In this document: piece after piece, positions 21,838 to 32,880 of the stretch | Position numbering within the stretch: position 1 is the first letter of the stretch | Layout: each line of letters begins with the position of its first letter | Assembly (NCBI GenBank): GCA_963965975.1 | Contig: OZ014414.1 | Coordinates: forward strand, 3,881,501 to 3,945,500 | Direction: 5' to 3' | DNA length: 64,000 nucleotides | Origin: Xestospongia bergquistia | Lineage: Eukaryota; Porifera; Demospongiae; Haplosclerida; Petrosiidae | Position numbers and translations under genes: made by a program | Notes under the pieces: model-generated | Seen by the model: only the letters and a program-made list of their open reading frames with translations | The model's database searches: none | What the model was told of the DNA's origin: nothing

Positions 21838-22044
21838 TAACATGAAAGAAACAAAATGATTTTAAAGTGTATAATATTTCTTTCTTACTTATGATTAGTG
21901 TTGTTATATCCTCTCATTATATCTAACTCTTTTTCATTGTCTTTGTTCCCTTGGTTACAACAGGTCCTTGACAAAGCTATCGTTGATCACATGCTGTACT
22001 CACGTGAGCTACACGCTAACACTTACGAAACGGAGAAAACGACG

Positions 22045-22818
22045 GGTTAAATTTTTGGATAACCTTTTCGGCTAATGGCTGTCATTGACTTTCGAGGGGT
22101 TAGAATAGTTAAATAAAATGTATTAATTATTATTACTATTATTATTATTATTATTGTTCGTAACCTTATGTGCCTTCATCTCAAAGCAGACGACGCTTTA
22201 ATACCAATAATAACAATAATAATAATAATAATAAATTAATAATAATAATAATATTTAACTGTTTTAACTCCCGCGAAAGTCACTTATCAATAACCTGACA
22301 CTAAGTGTATTCTGCATTGCCTTTAATTAATGAAAATCGATTATTCATTATTAAGATGGTGACTTTTGCACTTTTAGATACTGTTGTTGTGATTTTTGAT
22401 TCTATTGATAATGTAACAACCCGCTGAGAAGTTCAAGAACGAAAATGATCAATAGTTAGTACTTTTACGGATACATTTCTTTGTACAGTTTGTATAACAT
22501 ATAATAATAATAGTGATTAAAGTAAGCAAGGTTTATAGCTTTGTAAAAATGTCAAATATTTTTGTAGAAATAAATCCATCTGTATAATTGTAGTAATTGA
22601 CTTCATCTTTAATTTTCAAAAGTTTCAGCCCTCTAGGTTCTTTAATATTATTATTTGACGCCTTCAAAGCATTGCAGATATTAAGGAATCAAACTACATT
22701 TCTGCAAAATACTAGGATTTAAAAATTTTTTTAAAGCATGATCAATTACTGGAACAAGTATCTTCACATGATTGCATCAAAAAATATCTGAAAAAAATTT
22801 CAGATATTTTAACCTTAA
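22045..22818 (-). repeat. MULE right terminal inverted repeat, interrupted
   Basis: 22295-22818 pairs with the left arm. A further match lies at 22045-22078 (TTAAATTTTTGGAT, then CGGCTAATGG). The 22080-22294 stretch between is absent from the left arm and contains the trinucleotide repeats, so it arose or was inserted after the arms were formed. Confidence 0.85.
22124..22255. repeat. Facing (ATT)n and (AAT)n trinucleotide repeats
   Basis: 22128-22155 is mainly ATT repeats and 22205-22253 mainly AAT repeats, about 50 bp apart. The two tracts are reverse complements and could form a hairpin or cruciform inside the right MULE arm. Confidence 0.9.
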
Positions 22819-25095
22819 TATTGAAGATTAATATAGAAAAGGAGACTTCGTATTTAATTTATCATCACCTGCCTATGCCCATGATTTGAGTTTTCAGACT
22901 AGTATACCTTTAAACACTGTGATTTCTCAGTGAGTATAAATAAAGTTTAAACTTATGTCAATTTGGAATTTAGCATGTGTCCAATATAGAGTGTAGTAAT
23001 AGCTTAAATTTACTGCCCTTAAACTTTGTACTCTCTATTTTCAATTACATGTTAAAGTGACAGTAAATTATAGAATAATGATCTTATTTACCTTGATTCC
23101 TTTTCTAAATGACAGATCAACAAACAATTAATATAGCCATATCAACTAATTCAGAAGTGACATGTTAATTATTTTATTTATCTAGTTAGTTAATTCATTG
23201 AGTTCCTGTAATTTTATATAGCTGAAATCCTTAATTTCATTTTTGGCCCATTTACAACACTGGCAGCTCTTTTGTAAGATAACATTACCCTACTTATATA
23301 TTTATATTAAACTTTTCTAGTTTTTGATATAGATAACCTATCGTAAAATAAGTTTTAAATTACATTTACAAGTGAATGTTACATTGTTATGCGATGTATC
23401 CAGTAGTTATAACTGGAATGTTTCTGGTTCAAAGGGTAATTCAGGTATGTTGCATGTATCATTTGCAACCTCAATCACACAGTAGAGTGATATAATATTA
23501 ATGGAATGTTTCTCCCAAAAGACCACTATCTATAACCAATAATTCCATCAATACCAGTACAACTAATAATACTACTATAATCAGTAATAAATTATAACAC
23601 TTCCAGTATCACTACAATGAGTAATATAATCAATAGTATATAAGCAGTAATATTATAAATACTCAATACAAAGTAGAGAACCTATAGGATACAAACAACT
23701 TTACTTTAGAAAGATTTAATCTTTACAAAAAATTGCATTAATTTTAATACAAGTTTGTTTTCTTATAAAGATTGAATCTTTCTACTAAAAAACAAGCCAA
23801 AATTACCTGATGACATACACAGTAGTTATGACTGGAATGCTTTGTGGCTCAAAATGTGTATTTTACTATTTGTAGCCTCAATTACGCAGTAGAGTGATAT
23901 GATGTTAACAGAGTCTTTCGCCCAAAAGATCAGTTGACGGCTTATAGTTTCATTCAATTTAGCCTATTTAAAAAATTTGCAGCTCTTTTGTAAAAGTTTA
24001 ATGATTTACAACACTATACATATACATAGATTTGTACAAAAGTATTAACTTTGGACAGAGAGGATTATGGTAAAATAACATTACTTTTAATGAGAGTTTG
24101 TTTTCTTATGATTAAACCATTCCATTGAATAAAAAGTGAATGCTATGACTGCAATGTTTTGTGGCTCAAAGGGTATGTTTTACCATTTGTAACCTCAATT
24201 GCACAGTAGAGCGGTATGATATTAATGGAATGATTTTTCCAAAGTACTTGTTCATAGCTACTAGTCCTACTAAAATATGTATAATCAATAAGCTATGTTA
24301 CAACAAATAGCTTTTGCTTAGTTAACAGAATGTATTATATCACTCTCTCTCTCTCTCTATTTTAAGTTATATTTAGGTTGGTTTAATACAACTTATGACT
24401 TTGCAGTATACTCTGCTTGCCATCTTTATAGTCTGGGACTTGTCCATTGTTAAAAGTAACAATATACATCTACAAGAGTACAAATAATCTAAAAGTATGT
24501 TTCATTCATTCATTCATTCAGAACTGGTTTTGATGTGTCAAACTCCCTGTGAGACCAGGGTAGTGCTGTCTGCCCAAGACTTACCTTAAGTTATGAACTT
24601 CACACAACAGTTTCCAACTTGTAGTAGAATGAGTTATATTATCAAGTCCTTTCTGTGCTTTCTTCAAAGTAGCTTTTAAAAATCTTAGTGACAACACTTG
24701 AATGTTCAAGGTTGCTTATTCATGTAGCTGTTGACTGTTGCATTACATCAATGATATCACCTGGCAGTAATGAATAGCAGTATTGATGATTATTGGTAAA
24801 GTGATATTTATTGCCACTATGTATAACCAGTAATTTCATTAATACCAGTACAACTAGTAATAACACTAAACCAGTAATGCCATTAGCATCACTATAACTA
24901 GTAATACAGTTACAACCAGTAATGCCATTAATACTACTACAACTAGTAATATTATCATTACTACTACAACCAGTAACACCATTAAATCACTATAACCAGT
25001 TAAAAAATTAATTGCTATGTTATGTACAAGAAGGAAAATTGAATGCTTATAACTAATAATAGTGGGAGAGAAACTTGAAGCAAAAATTAAATGTT
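22819..25095. repeat. Segmental duplication, copy 2, third block
   Basis: Colinear with about 7440-9564 of copy 1, including both degenerate CAGTAAT repeat blocks. It ends at the 15-bp target duplication of the Penelope-like element (25081-25095). It also has a (CT)n tract at 24342-24358 and an ATTC repeat near 24503. No gene seen. Confidence 0.85.
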
Positions 25096-25154
25096 TGTAA
25101 GAAGAAAGATTATTTGAGCTTTATGAACGTGATAATAATTTATTCTGAAAAAAG

Positions 25155-25191
25155 TACAGAACGTTTCGGCCAAAGGTTTTCATTAGCTGTA
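25155..25191 (-). ncRNA. Hammerhead-ribozyme-like motif, core-mutated
   Basis: Minus strand 5' to 3': UACAG, CUAAUGA, AAACCUUUGGCC, GAA, AC, GU, U, CUGUA. Stem I is 5 bp (UACAG with CUGUA), stem III only AC/GU, and the cleavage triplet is GUU. The invariant CUGAUGA is changed to CUAAUGA, and stem II is weakened to CC/GG, so activity is unlikely. Very short stem III hammerheads are known from Penelope-like elements, where they are thought to act as dimers. Confidence 0.6.
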
Positions 25192-25392
25192 TGAAACTAG
25201 GCAAAAAAAGTCACGCTTTTATAGCAATGCATGATTGCTTACAGTTAGTAATTGGGCTGAGAGGTGAAAGGTTGTCCCAGAAGGCTGAGAAGAGACGCTA
25301 ATTTGTTCCGTGTAGAAGGTGAGTAAAAACATCTTGGACCATAGAGCTCGAAACAGACGCAAACTATTTAATTGTTGTGGGCGTGGTTAAGA

Positions 25393-26388
25393 TTATTGAT
25401 TTCGAACTGGAATGCTGTAGAGCAGAGATGTCCAGGTAGGATTGATGATAAAGCCTGGATCCAGGTTGATGGTATTGCTGGTGGTTTTGATGAAGATGGC
25501 TTCTTTGGTCTTTCTCTTCCACCAGCTGATTTCTTGTTCAAGTATTCTGCATTCATCCCATAAAATCTTGTGTCCCGTTTTGATGAAGTGGAGAGCTAGA
25601 GCATTGGTGGAATCACCATTCTTAACAGCCCTCTTATGTTCAGCTTTTCTTATTTTTATTGTTCTGCCAGTTTCCCCAATGTATACAGCACCACATTCGC
25701 AAGGGATCTCATAGATGACTCCCACTTTATCCTCTGGTGGAGTAAGGATCTTGACATGTGATAGGGATCTCCTAAGTGTATTTTTAGAGGTAAATGCAGT
25801 TTTGATGTTGAGGGAACGACAAGCTTGACTGATGCCTTCACTTAGGCCTCTGACATAAGGAAGGACAAGGGTTCTCTTCTTGTTCTCTTTTGTCAAGGAT
25901 TCTTCGGATGGTATTGGAGCAACTGTTGTTCTCTTCTTAGGTTTAGATTGAATAAGGCCATAGTAAATCCTTCTAGATGGGAAGCCGTTAGCTCTGAAGA
26001 CACTGTGTAGTCTCATGGAGTCTATCTCATGGGGGAGTGTATCCTCTGAGCATACGTTGATAGCTCTCTCCCTGAGACAATTGATGATACCTGATTTGAC
26101 AAGTGGATGGTGGTTGGATCTGTAATTCCGGTATCTATCAGTATGGGTGGGTTTCCTGTAGACTGTTGTAGTAAGCCTGTTGTTGTTCTTTGAGATGATT
26201 ACATCTAAGAAGGCAATGGAGTTGTTGATTTCCATCTCCCTTGTGAACTCAATCCTATCGTGTAGGCCATTGATGTGGGACAGAAAATCCTGTAGGGAAG
26301 AGCTGTTATGAGGCCAGATAACGAAGGTGTCATTGACATATCTTCTCCACAGTTTTGGTTGTAGATGAAAGGGTGAGATAGCAGTCAA
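25393..26388 (-). pseudogene. Penelope-like RT C-terminal part and GIY-YIG endonuclease
   Basis: An open frame of 331 codons. The RT catalytic box reads RRYVNDTFVIWPHN (YVND instead of the usual YxDD), followed by AFLDVIISKNN and the TVYRKPTHTDRYRNY stretch typical of Penelope RTs. A linker follows, then the endonuclease near residues 220-300: VGVIYEIPCECGAVYIGETG, then R, EHKRAV and WWKRKTKEAIFI. GIY-YIG nucleases nick target DNA to prime reverse transcription. The frame is separated from the upstream RT part by a frameshift and an in-frame stop (about 26392-26440), so no full-length protein can be made. The listed start Met is internal to the RT. Confidence 0.9.
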
Positions 26389-26391
26389 TTT

Positions 26392-27102
26392 TCAAAATCT
26401 TCCATAAAGATATTGGATACTGTGGGTGATAGTGGTGAACCCGTAGCTGCATGTACCGTCCGTCTGTTCGTAGAGCTTATCTCCAAACCTGAAGAAGGTG
26501 GATCTGAGGCATAGTTCTACTAGATGACAGATCTGAAGTGGGGTCATGGTGGTTCTATTTCCTAGATCCTCATCTGATTTTAGTCTATCTTTGATGATGG
26601 TGAGGGCATCATTGATTGGCACTCTGGTAAACAAGCTCTTAACATCAAAACTGACAAGTAAGTCATTTTCTTCCAGATGAAGGTGAGAGATGGTACTAAT
26701 AAAGTGGGAAGAATTTTTGACATAACTGTCCGTTTTCCCAACAAGAGGGGAAAGAATCCTATTAAGCTCTTTAGCCAGATTATATGTAGCAGATCCAATA
26801 GTACACACAATGGGTCTAAGTGGAACTTCTGTTTTGTGTATTTTAGGTAAGCCATAGATCTGCGGTATGGTAGGATTCTTTGGGATAAGGTGTTTGGCTA
26901 GTTCTGGGGAAATATTATTAGTTTGAAGGACATCTTCCAGAGATTTCTTTATGGAATTGGTGAATCTGTTGGTAGTGTTGCCTTTGGTGATTTTGTAGTC
27001 ATCCTGATCCAGTAGATTTCTTATTTTTGACACCTAGTCATCTTTGTTCATCACAACAGTGGCATTACCCTTGTCGGCTGGAAGTATGACTATCTCCTTG
27101 TT
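26392..27102 (-). pseudogene. Penelope-like RT N-terminal part, truncated
   Basis: This reads from the truncation point as KEIVILPADKGNATVVMNKD, an in-frame TAG (about 27034), then DQDDYKITKGNTTNRF, IYGLPKIHKTEVPLRPIVCT, ATYNLAKELNRILSPLVGKT and DLLVSFDVKSLFTRVPI. The last contains the first catalytic Asp (FDV). It reaches a frameshift inside the Q-T-D-G-T-A-x-G-S box near 26450. It is homologous to the RT at 54070-54800 throughout. The missing 5' end is consistent with incomplete reverse transcription at insertion. Confidence 0.9.
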
Positions 27103-27609
27103 CAAAAATTAAATGTTCATTTCAAGAAGTAATACTGATTGCAGAGGCAGATACCAGAACAGCATAGTTTGATAGTGTGTAATTTACTTGGTTCATGTTT
27201 ATAAAGAGTTAGGAGTGTTACTAGCAAATATGACCCGATTTACAAAAAGGGACCACTTCTGTTAAAACTTCTCAAAAAACTCAGTTGTTGTATACATAAC
27301 CATACATTTTCAATGAATGTTTAATAAGTTATATCTCAGTTTATGAACAATAGATAAGTTGAATGCAAAATTTAGTAGCATTCTACTTTTAAAAGGTTTA
27401 CGTACATGCAAGTGGTTTGATAGAAGTGGTCCCTTTTTGCAAATCAGGCTACAAATCCTATTGAGTTAGATCCTGATACATTACAGAATGTTCTAATACT
27501 TTTGGTCCAATTTATATAAAATTACCTCCTGTTAAACTAGGTCCTCTTGTTACTTGTACTCCACCTTTATCACAGAGAGTGTAAATCATTAGCATTATAT
27601 CATTAATGT
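27103..27609. repeat. Segmental duplication, copy 2, last block
   Basis: Colinear with about 9552-10058 of copy 1. Homology stops at about 27609, just after CATTATATCATTAATGTC, where copy 1 continues toward the peptidase relic and copy 2 into an unrelated coding relic. This is the distal duplication breakpoint. Confidence 0.85.
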
Positions 27610-28100
27610 CTGAAGTCTTAGCTGCCTTGAAAAAAGACATACAGAGAGATATGGATCATCTATATGTCTTATTAGATAATTGTACACATAAAGATATCCT
27701 GCAACAAATAAGAAAGATATAAGAGCAGCATTAAATTTTTGAAGGCAATAAGAGAAGCATCACTAGATTCAACCAGTTATCAAATGAACCAGCAAACAAA
27801 GCACTATCTCCACAAAAGAAATTTTTGCCAATTTGAAGACATTTAAAAACTCCATAAACAAAAATAACTAAACCAATCACCATCAATTAAATGAGGTAAA
27901 TGAGTCAATTCTATCAAAACTCCAATCGCTCAATTTACTTAGCCAAAAGTAGTTAGTAAACATCCTCCCACTTATTGTAAATGCTCAACATCTAAGAAGA
28001 CGAGACACAATCATCATAAGTCTAACAAAATCTATACTTCATTCAACAATAGCTTCAGTAACAGACTATCTATCCTTGAATACTATTTCATTACTCCATT
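27606..28100 (+). pseudogene. Unidentified coding relic at the duplication breakpoint
   Basis: An ATG at 27606 opens a 38-codon frame (MSEVLAALKKDIQRDMDH, then a heptad-like helical segment) that stops at 27722. The sense continues one frame over as IKFLKAIREASLDSTSYQMN and on to HKRNFCQFEDI, then after more stops as EVNESILSKLQSLNLLSQ. The composition is clearly protein-like and probably coiled-coil. I do not recognise the family. The initiating ATG overlaps the end of the duplicated block. Confidence 0.4.
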
Positions 28101-28199
28101 ATTATAATATAAACCAAATACATAGTATATCATTCATTCATGTGACAACTGTAGTGTTCATGTGATAGACCTAAATAATCAAACAAATCTTATATCATC

Positions 28200-29035
28200 A
28201 TAAGCTCCTTCAAATGTTGTGTCAAAATTAAAGATGATCAGAAAGGATGACTTTGCCAGTAAAGAAATCAACCAGTTTCATTAGTTCATCAATATCCATG
28301 GAGCCAGAACTGATCGATACCTGTTGATCCAATAATGGAGGGAACTTAGATTGGTCAAGGACCTCCAAGAGGATTATCATTAGGGCATTGACATATATAC
28401 CAATATCAGAAAATAATGACATAGCTGCAATGTGTAATTCCTCTTCATACCATGATGGGAATTATCAGAGTAAAAGGCCACAGGAGAAAAATTATTAGGG
28501 TTATCATCATAGAAGAAAGGTCATATATCAGGAACTAGATATAGTATTGTGTCACCTTTGATTAGCTCTCTAGATTGATAGGTATGTACGCCCCAAACAG
28601 CATGAATATTCTTTCTGTTGAACCGGTATTAAGTAAATAGACTCTGTAACTTTTCATATGACTTTCATTATGTAGCCATTTGGCATGTCATAGTGAGGCA
28701 TAGTAGTCAAGTACATTACGCTTCATCAGTTTAGTGTTTATAGAAAAATCACTTGAGTCAAATGGATCCCCTCCATTGTTCACCATAAAGTTGGTATTAA
28801 TATAAGTTTAAGAACAGTATATGGTTTGCAAATGAAATTACCTTGATAGCCAAGAAAATTAATAACATAAGGCTGAAAGAATGTCCATGGTTCTTTATGA
28901 GCATCATCCTGTTGTCATTCAGTGAGACCAGCAGAGGGTACTTGATACCAACAAGCAATTACACCACCAACTTTAGAATTGTGATCTTCAGTGACTTTTG
29001 GGTCATTGGTTGGTGGTGATATACATGAAGGACTC
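28200..29035 (-). pseudogene. Unidentified coding relic, minus strand
   Basis: Minus-strand blocks: about 29035-28850 reads SPSCISPPTNDPKVTEDHNS, KVGGVIACWYQVPSAGLTE, a stop, then EPWTFFQPYVINFLGYQG, ending at GGTAATTTC as a donor. About 28625-28440 reads FNRKNIHAVWGVHTYQSREL, IKGDTILYLVPDI, a stop, then FFYDDNPNNFSPVAFYSDN. One frame over it runs EEELHIAAMSLFSDIGIYVN, SSGSMDIDELMKLVDFFTGK and ends at 28228. Stops and one frameshift indicate a pseudogene. Family unknown. 29036-30350 shows only faint fragments (about 29060-29170) that I cannot assign. Confidence 0.4.
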
Positions 29036-30354
29036 TTTTACTGGATCATGCAAGAGGTGAGAGAGTGTCTTTCCATGGTTTTCTGTTCTGCTCCATAAGG
29101 AACTTCTTAATGACTAGTGTTATGAACCTGTTTAGCCATTTCCAATAATAAAATGGATGATATTCAGCCAATTATTTTTTCCTGAATCTACCTTAATCAC
29201 AATGACTATTCACGTGATGAAGCAAACATGGGGAAATGGAAAGCAAATAAATATATCCATTTCTAGTTCATTAAATTTAATACCTGCCAAGAGAATACCA
29301 CATGATACTTGTGAAACAGTTTTATGTGAACATAGTTAAGGTTTTGACTAACTTCTGACAACAATCATTCAAATTAATCTCCTTTGTTACATAATACAGA
29401 ATTCCATGACATAACAGCATCATATTCTGTTACAATCGTCTCAATTGTTTAGTTTTCTGGCAGTCTTAAATTAAAGCCAATACAATCCATAAGGTAATCT
29501 ATAGTTGTAAAACAAATGTAACAAAAGAAACAATTACAATCAGATTAACAATTACAACAATCAATCAGATTAACTGTTTTAGCAGCATCTGGTAGCTGTA
29601 AAATGTCAGTGACAAGTTTAAATTAATAACAGGGTCAGACTTACTTTTCTGAGACAGCCAGGATGGTATAATGTTTTGTTATAATGTATTTTCTTTGATG
29701 GAATAGAATTAATGAACTCATGAACCTCATTGACAAGTGAATATTATAATTTTGTAAAGCCTTTCAAAATCAAGCAGATATAAATAAACATTGAAAGTGT
29801 TTGTCATATATACATGGGTTGAGAAGAGATGACAAAGACCCAAACATCCCCTGAAACTATTATATATAAAAAGTGGATGCTTCAGCAATTACAAAGCAAA
29901 GCTGGTATCAATATCCCAACAGGGAGCTTGTTGATTTTCATATATGTTGTGTTTTCATAAAGACTTTATATCCATGAGAATAAACAAAAGGAATAAATGT
30001 ACAATCACTAAAATAACTAACCTTTAATTCAGTGTTGAATCATTTTGTTGGTCCAAGGTGCCTCATGCTTTCAAATGTATATATACATAATCAGATGCAC
30101 TTTAAATATCTTTGAATACTCAGTCATATACTGTTGAATGGATATAATGCTGACAAATCTATTGATATTCATCTTTTTCCCAGTGTCTATGTTATTAATT
30201 GCTTCATTAGAACTATAATTATATAATCACAGTCACATCCATACAATCTTGTGGCAGAACACTAAACTTGTCTTGTCCACCTTTTCAGAAATTAATTCCA
30301 GCTCATTGGCAAAATTGCATAAAAATAATATGTATAATTAATAATATAAATAAT

Positions 30355-30395
30355 ATAATATGTATATATAATTATATATATATATATATAATCAT
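30355..30395. repeat. AT-rich microsatellite
   Basis: A short (TA)n run with interruptions. The surrounding 30396-31370 has no supportable gene; a (GA)n tract lies at about 31143-31165. Confidence 0.85.
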
Positions 30396-31379
30396 AGCAG
30401 CTTACATAGCAACATCTATAACCTTAACCTTTCAGCTCTACTTTAATGTCCTAAAACATCATCTTCTTTGCCATGTTGGATTATTAGATTGAACTTATGC
30501 AGGAATCTGAATTTTATCTAAAAATATATAGTGTATTTGTCATGAAACAGCATTGTCTATGTAACATAACCTTGAATAAAAGACATGTATTGACAGTGTA
30601 AAATCTATTGTATTAGTCATGATCTGCATCGATTCATGCCAATATTTGAGATGAGATTTGATATACTGTCATTACTTTAACATGTCATTAATTTTTACAT
30701 AGATTTAAAAATCCACTTACTATATGTACATAATATACTCTATTTTCTATTTGCACTAGAATTATAAAAAGGTGTTATGTTAACTACAATTGCTGAGAGC
30801 TTCAAAGTTGCTAGTGATCTGCCTCAGAGCATTTATACTCCACTCCGAAGACAAAGCTAGTTCACTTATACTGAACTCGGAAACCCATTAATGGTAGGTA
30901 CTTTGATACCACTTTTAAATATTCTGGTACCGAGTATATCTGACACAACACCCATTTTTTTAACAAACAATTATGTAATAACAGTTAATAATTATGACAC
31001 CACACTGACCACCTGGTGATTGCGCATGCAAAAGTGCAGACTGCTTTAATAATTTCAATTAAATAAGACTTGTTGGATTGATATGAAACTAAGGAAATAT
31101 TATAAAGAAATGTTAAAATTTAATATATAATAATATGTCATGAGAGAGAGAGGGAGAGGAGACAGAAACATACCAGGCCGAACACTACCCTATATTTCTA
31201 ATAGACTATATCCTATTTGAATGTTGTCACTCAGTAAAAGAACTTGAGCTCAGTATTGTATTTGTAAAAACACTACTCTTTTCTAAATAGACTATCATTT
31301 TGCACAAAAGACCATATTTTACATTGAAAGATACAATCTAATTTAAAAAACACAACCCTATTAGAATGTTATCACTTTA

Positions 31380-31660
31380 AAAGACACTCTCCTAAAGGCA
31401 CTACCCTTTTCAAAATAGATTATCATTTTGCTTAAAAGGACTACACTATTTAAATGCTACTACATTTCAAACCATTGCCCTATTTTAAAAAAAGACTACC
31501 TTATTTTAAAAAGTCACTACCCTCTTTTAAAAAAGACATTGCCCTATTTTAAAAAGTCACTGCCCTATTTTAAAAAGTCACTACCCTATTTTAAAAAGTC
31601 ACTACCCTATTTTAAAAAACCACCACCATATTTAAGACTTTACTACCCTCTCTAAAATTT
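31380..31660. repeat. 21-bp minisatellite (CACTACCCTATTTTAAAAAGT)-type
   Basis: At least five consecutive units at 31510-31625 vary around CACTACCCTATTTTAAAAAG plus one base. More degenerate units run upstream to about 31170. The ORF across it (repeating LPYFKKS) reflects the 21-bp period and is not called as a gene. Confidence 0.85.
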
Positions 31661-31739
31661 CACTAGTCTCTCTTTCATGTGGCTATTTTGGCCCTAATCA
31701 CCTCTCATAATTTTGGCACTAATCACCTCTCATAAACTT

Positions 31740-32300
31740 TGACATTATATTTGAAAATATTGAGAATCTTTTCTATATACCCTTGTAGACTATCAATGTC
31801 ACTAGTCACTGCCTGAGTCTCAAATACTTGTATCACATATAGAAACAGTTTGACAGAAGTGGTTCGTTATTACAAAACAGATCATATATGATGTATTATT
31901 ATATAATATACATATAAATTATATACCAAAACTGTAAAAGTTGATTGATTGCAAATTGATTTAACTTTAAATACAGTGTTATACAGGTTGCATAGTTATG
32001 AAAAATATCAACATATAATGCTATTAATTACTAATTTATTACGAAAATGAAGGCAATGTAGCTAGACAAACAGTACTACATTAGTAAAAAACAACAATTT
32101 ACGCTTATTTTCAACAAAAATAAATTTGCTATTGCAATCTGTACAGATAACTAGTGGTAATTATACTGTTGAATATCAGATTTATCCCAAGTATAGCTGT
32201 GAAGTACTTCATATATTTTAAGTGTAGTCTGTTAAGTTCATATCAGGTCATTGTTACAATTGGGAATTATAAGAGTTGATGAACAGGATTTTATATTTTT
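31740..32300. repeat. Dispersed duplication matching 50520-51230
   Basis: TTTGACATTATATTTGAAAA, then CAGTTTGACAGAAGTGGTTC, then ACTAGTGGTAATTATACTGT occur in the same order and spacing at 50535, 50830 and 51108. The block precedes PTR-type coding sequence here and lies within a PTR relic there, so both derive from one transporter gene including its introns. Confidence 0.8.
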
Positions 32301-32388
32301 AGGTTTCTGTGGTTTCAAGTTTAACATTTGAGAAATGACAAGTCACCAGTCAAAATTCTTTAGTCATTACTGTCATTTGTCTTGATCA

Positions 32389-32880
32389 TTGTCACTGTCA
32401 TCTTCTTGTGCTTTTTTGCTTAGACACTTTCTGGTGTGTGTTTTATTATCAGCGTATTGCCCTAATAACCCATTATTTTTTGTAATATATGCACTTGCAT
32501 ATCTTTGTATTGTAATTGGATATGCTGGTTTTTGTGCTAACATTGTTCAGTTCAATATCGATCAACTTGTAGGAGCTTTAGCAGATGAACTAAGTTCTAT
32601 CATATACTGGCATAGCATTAATATTTGCTATATTTGAACTTGGACATGTTCTTTCCACCTTTTTCTTCTATTATCCTGTGTAACGATAGAAGTAACAGTC
32701 TCTGTGGTAATAACTCATTCCTTTTAAACATTGCCTGGAAACTACTCCTCTCATGAATTCTATCAAGTTGATTGCTAAAGTACTCGACTATGCTAGGAAG
32801 AACAAGTACCCAAAGAATTGTAGTGCCTTGACCTACAACAACCACACCAAATCACTCATCATCAGCACCTTATATTAGAT
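32389..32880 (+). pseudogene. PTR/SLC15-type transporter relic, middle part
   Basis: The first block reads NNPLFFVIYALAYLCIVIGY, then AGFCANIVQFNIDQLVGALA, DELSSIIYWHS. This is the G-x-x-x-N-x-x-x-F-x-x-D-Q-L signature region of proton-coupled oligopeptide transporters (POT/PTR). Later frames give FAIFELGHVLSTFFFYY and NSIKLIAKVLDYARKNKYPK, then ALTY, which follow in this family. Frames change at least twice and stops intervene (about 32637 and 32684). Family members import di- and tripeptides or nitrate with protons across membranes. The C-terminal part of a related copy is at 50330-51684. Confidence 0.65.

Larger units (their letters stand above)
16158..22818 (+). mobile_element. Mutator-like (MULE) DNA transposon, 6.66 kb
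   Basis: The segment is bounded by long inverted repeats starting TTAAGGTAAAAATATCTGAA on the left, with the matching complement ending at 22818 on the right. The surrounding sequence is colinear with copy 1 (about 7380-7450), which shows an uninterrupted site. Internal coding blocks on the plus strand include C2H2 zinc fingers, a transposase core with the D / D-D-A-D / C-A-W-H spacing of MULE-type DDE transposases, and a C-terminal PHD-like finger. Stops in the transposase (about 20647 and 20866) make this copy non-autonomous. A separate ORF at 18133-18660 is unrelated to transposase and may be cargo or a nested relic. No clean 8-11 bp target duplication remained. Confidence 0.75.
25096..27102 (-). 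mobile_element. 5'-truncated Penelope-like element
   Basis: The 15-bp CAAAAATTAAATGTT flanks both ends (25081-25095 and 27103-27117), and copy 1 has a single copy of it near 9555. The element reads on the minus strand: the 5' end is truncated inside the N-terminal RT region (EIVILPADKGNATVV right after 27102), then RT, a YVND box, a C-terminal GIY-YIG endonuclease, and a 3' region with a hammerhead-ribozyme-like motif. The same coding and 3' sequence occurs on the plus strand at 53450-56560. The end at 25096 is shared with that copy (TTTCAGAAT, then ATCACGTTCATA, then AGCTCAA). Confidence 0.9.

Noticed and set aside
16158-22818. Exact target-site duplication for the MULE
   Set aside because: The flanks TCTACAACT and TATTGAAGA do not match, so no duplication is claimed.
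25372-25714. Plus-strand ORFs at 25372-25563 and 25442-25714
   Set aside because: They lie antisense to the GIY-YIG endonuclease frame and have no motifs of their own.
31428-31655. ORF with repeating LPYFKKS as a possible repeat protein
   Set aside because: It exactly tracks a 21-bp minisatellite, whose period is a multiple of three, and has no flanking coding signal.
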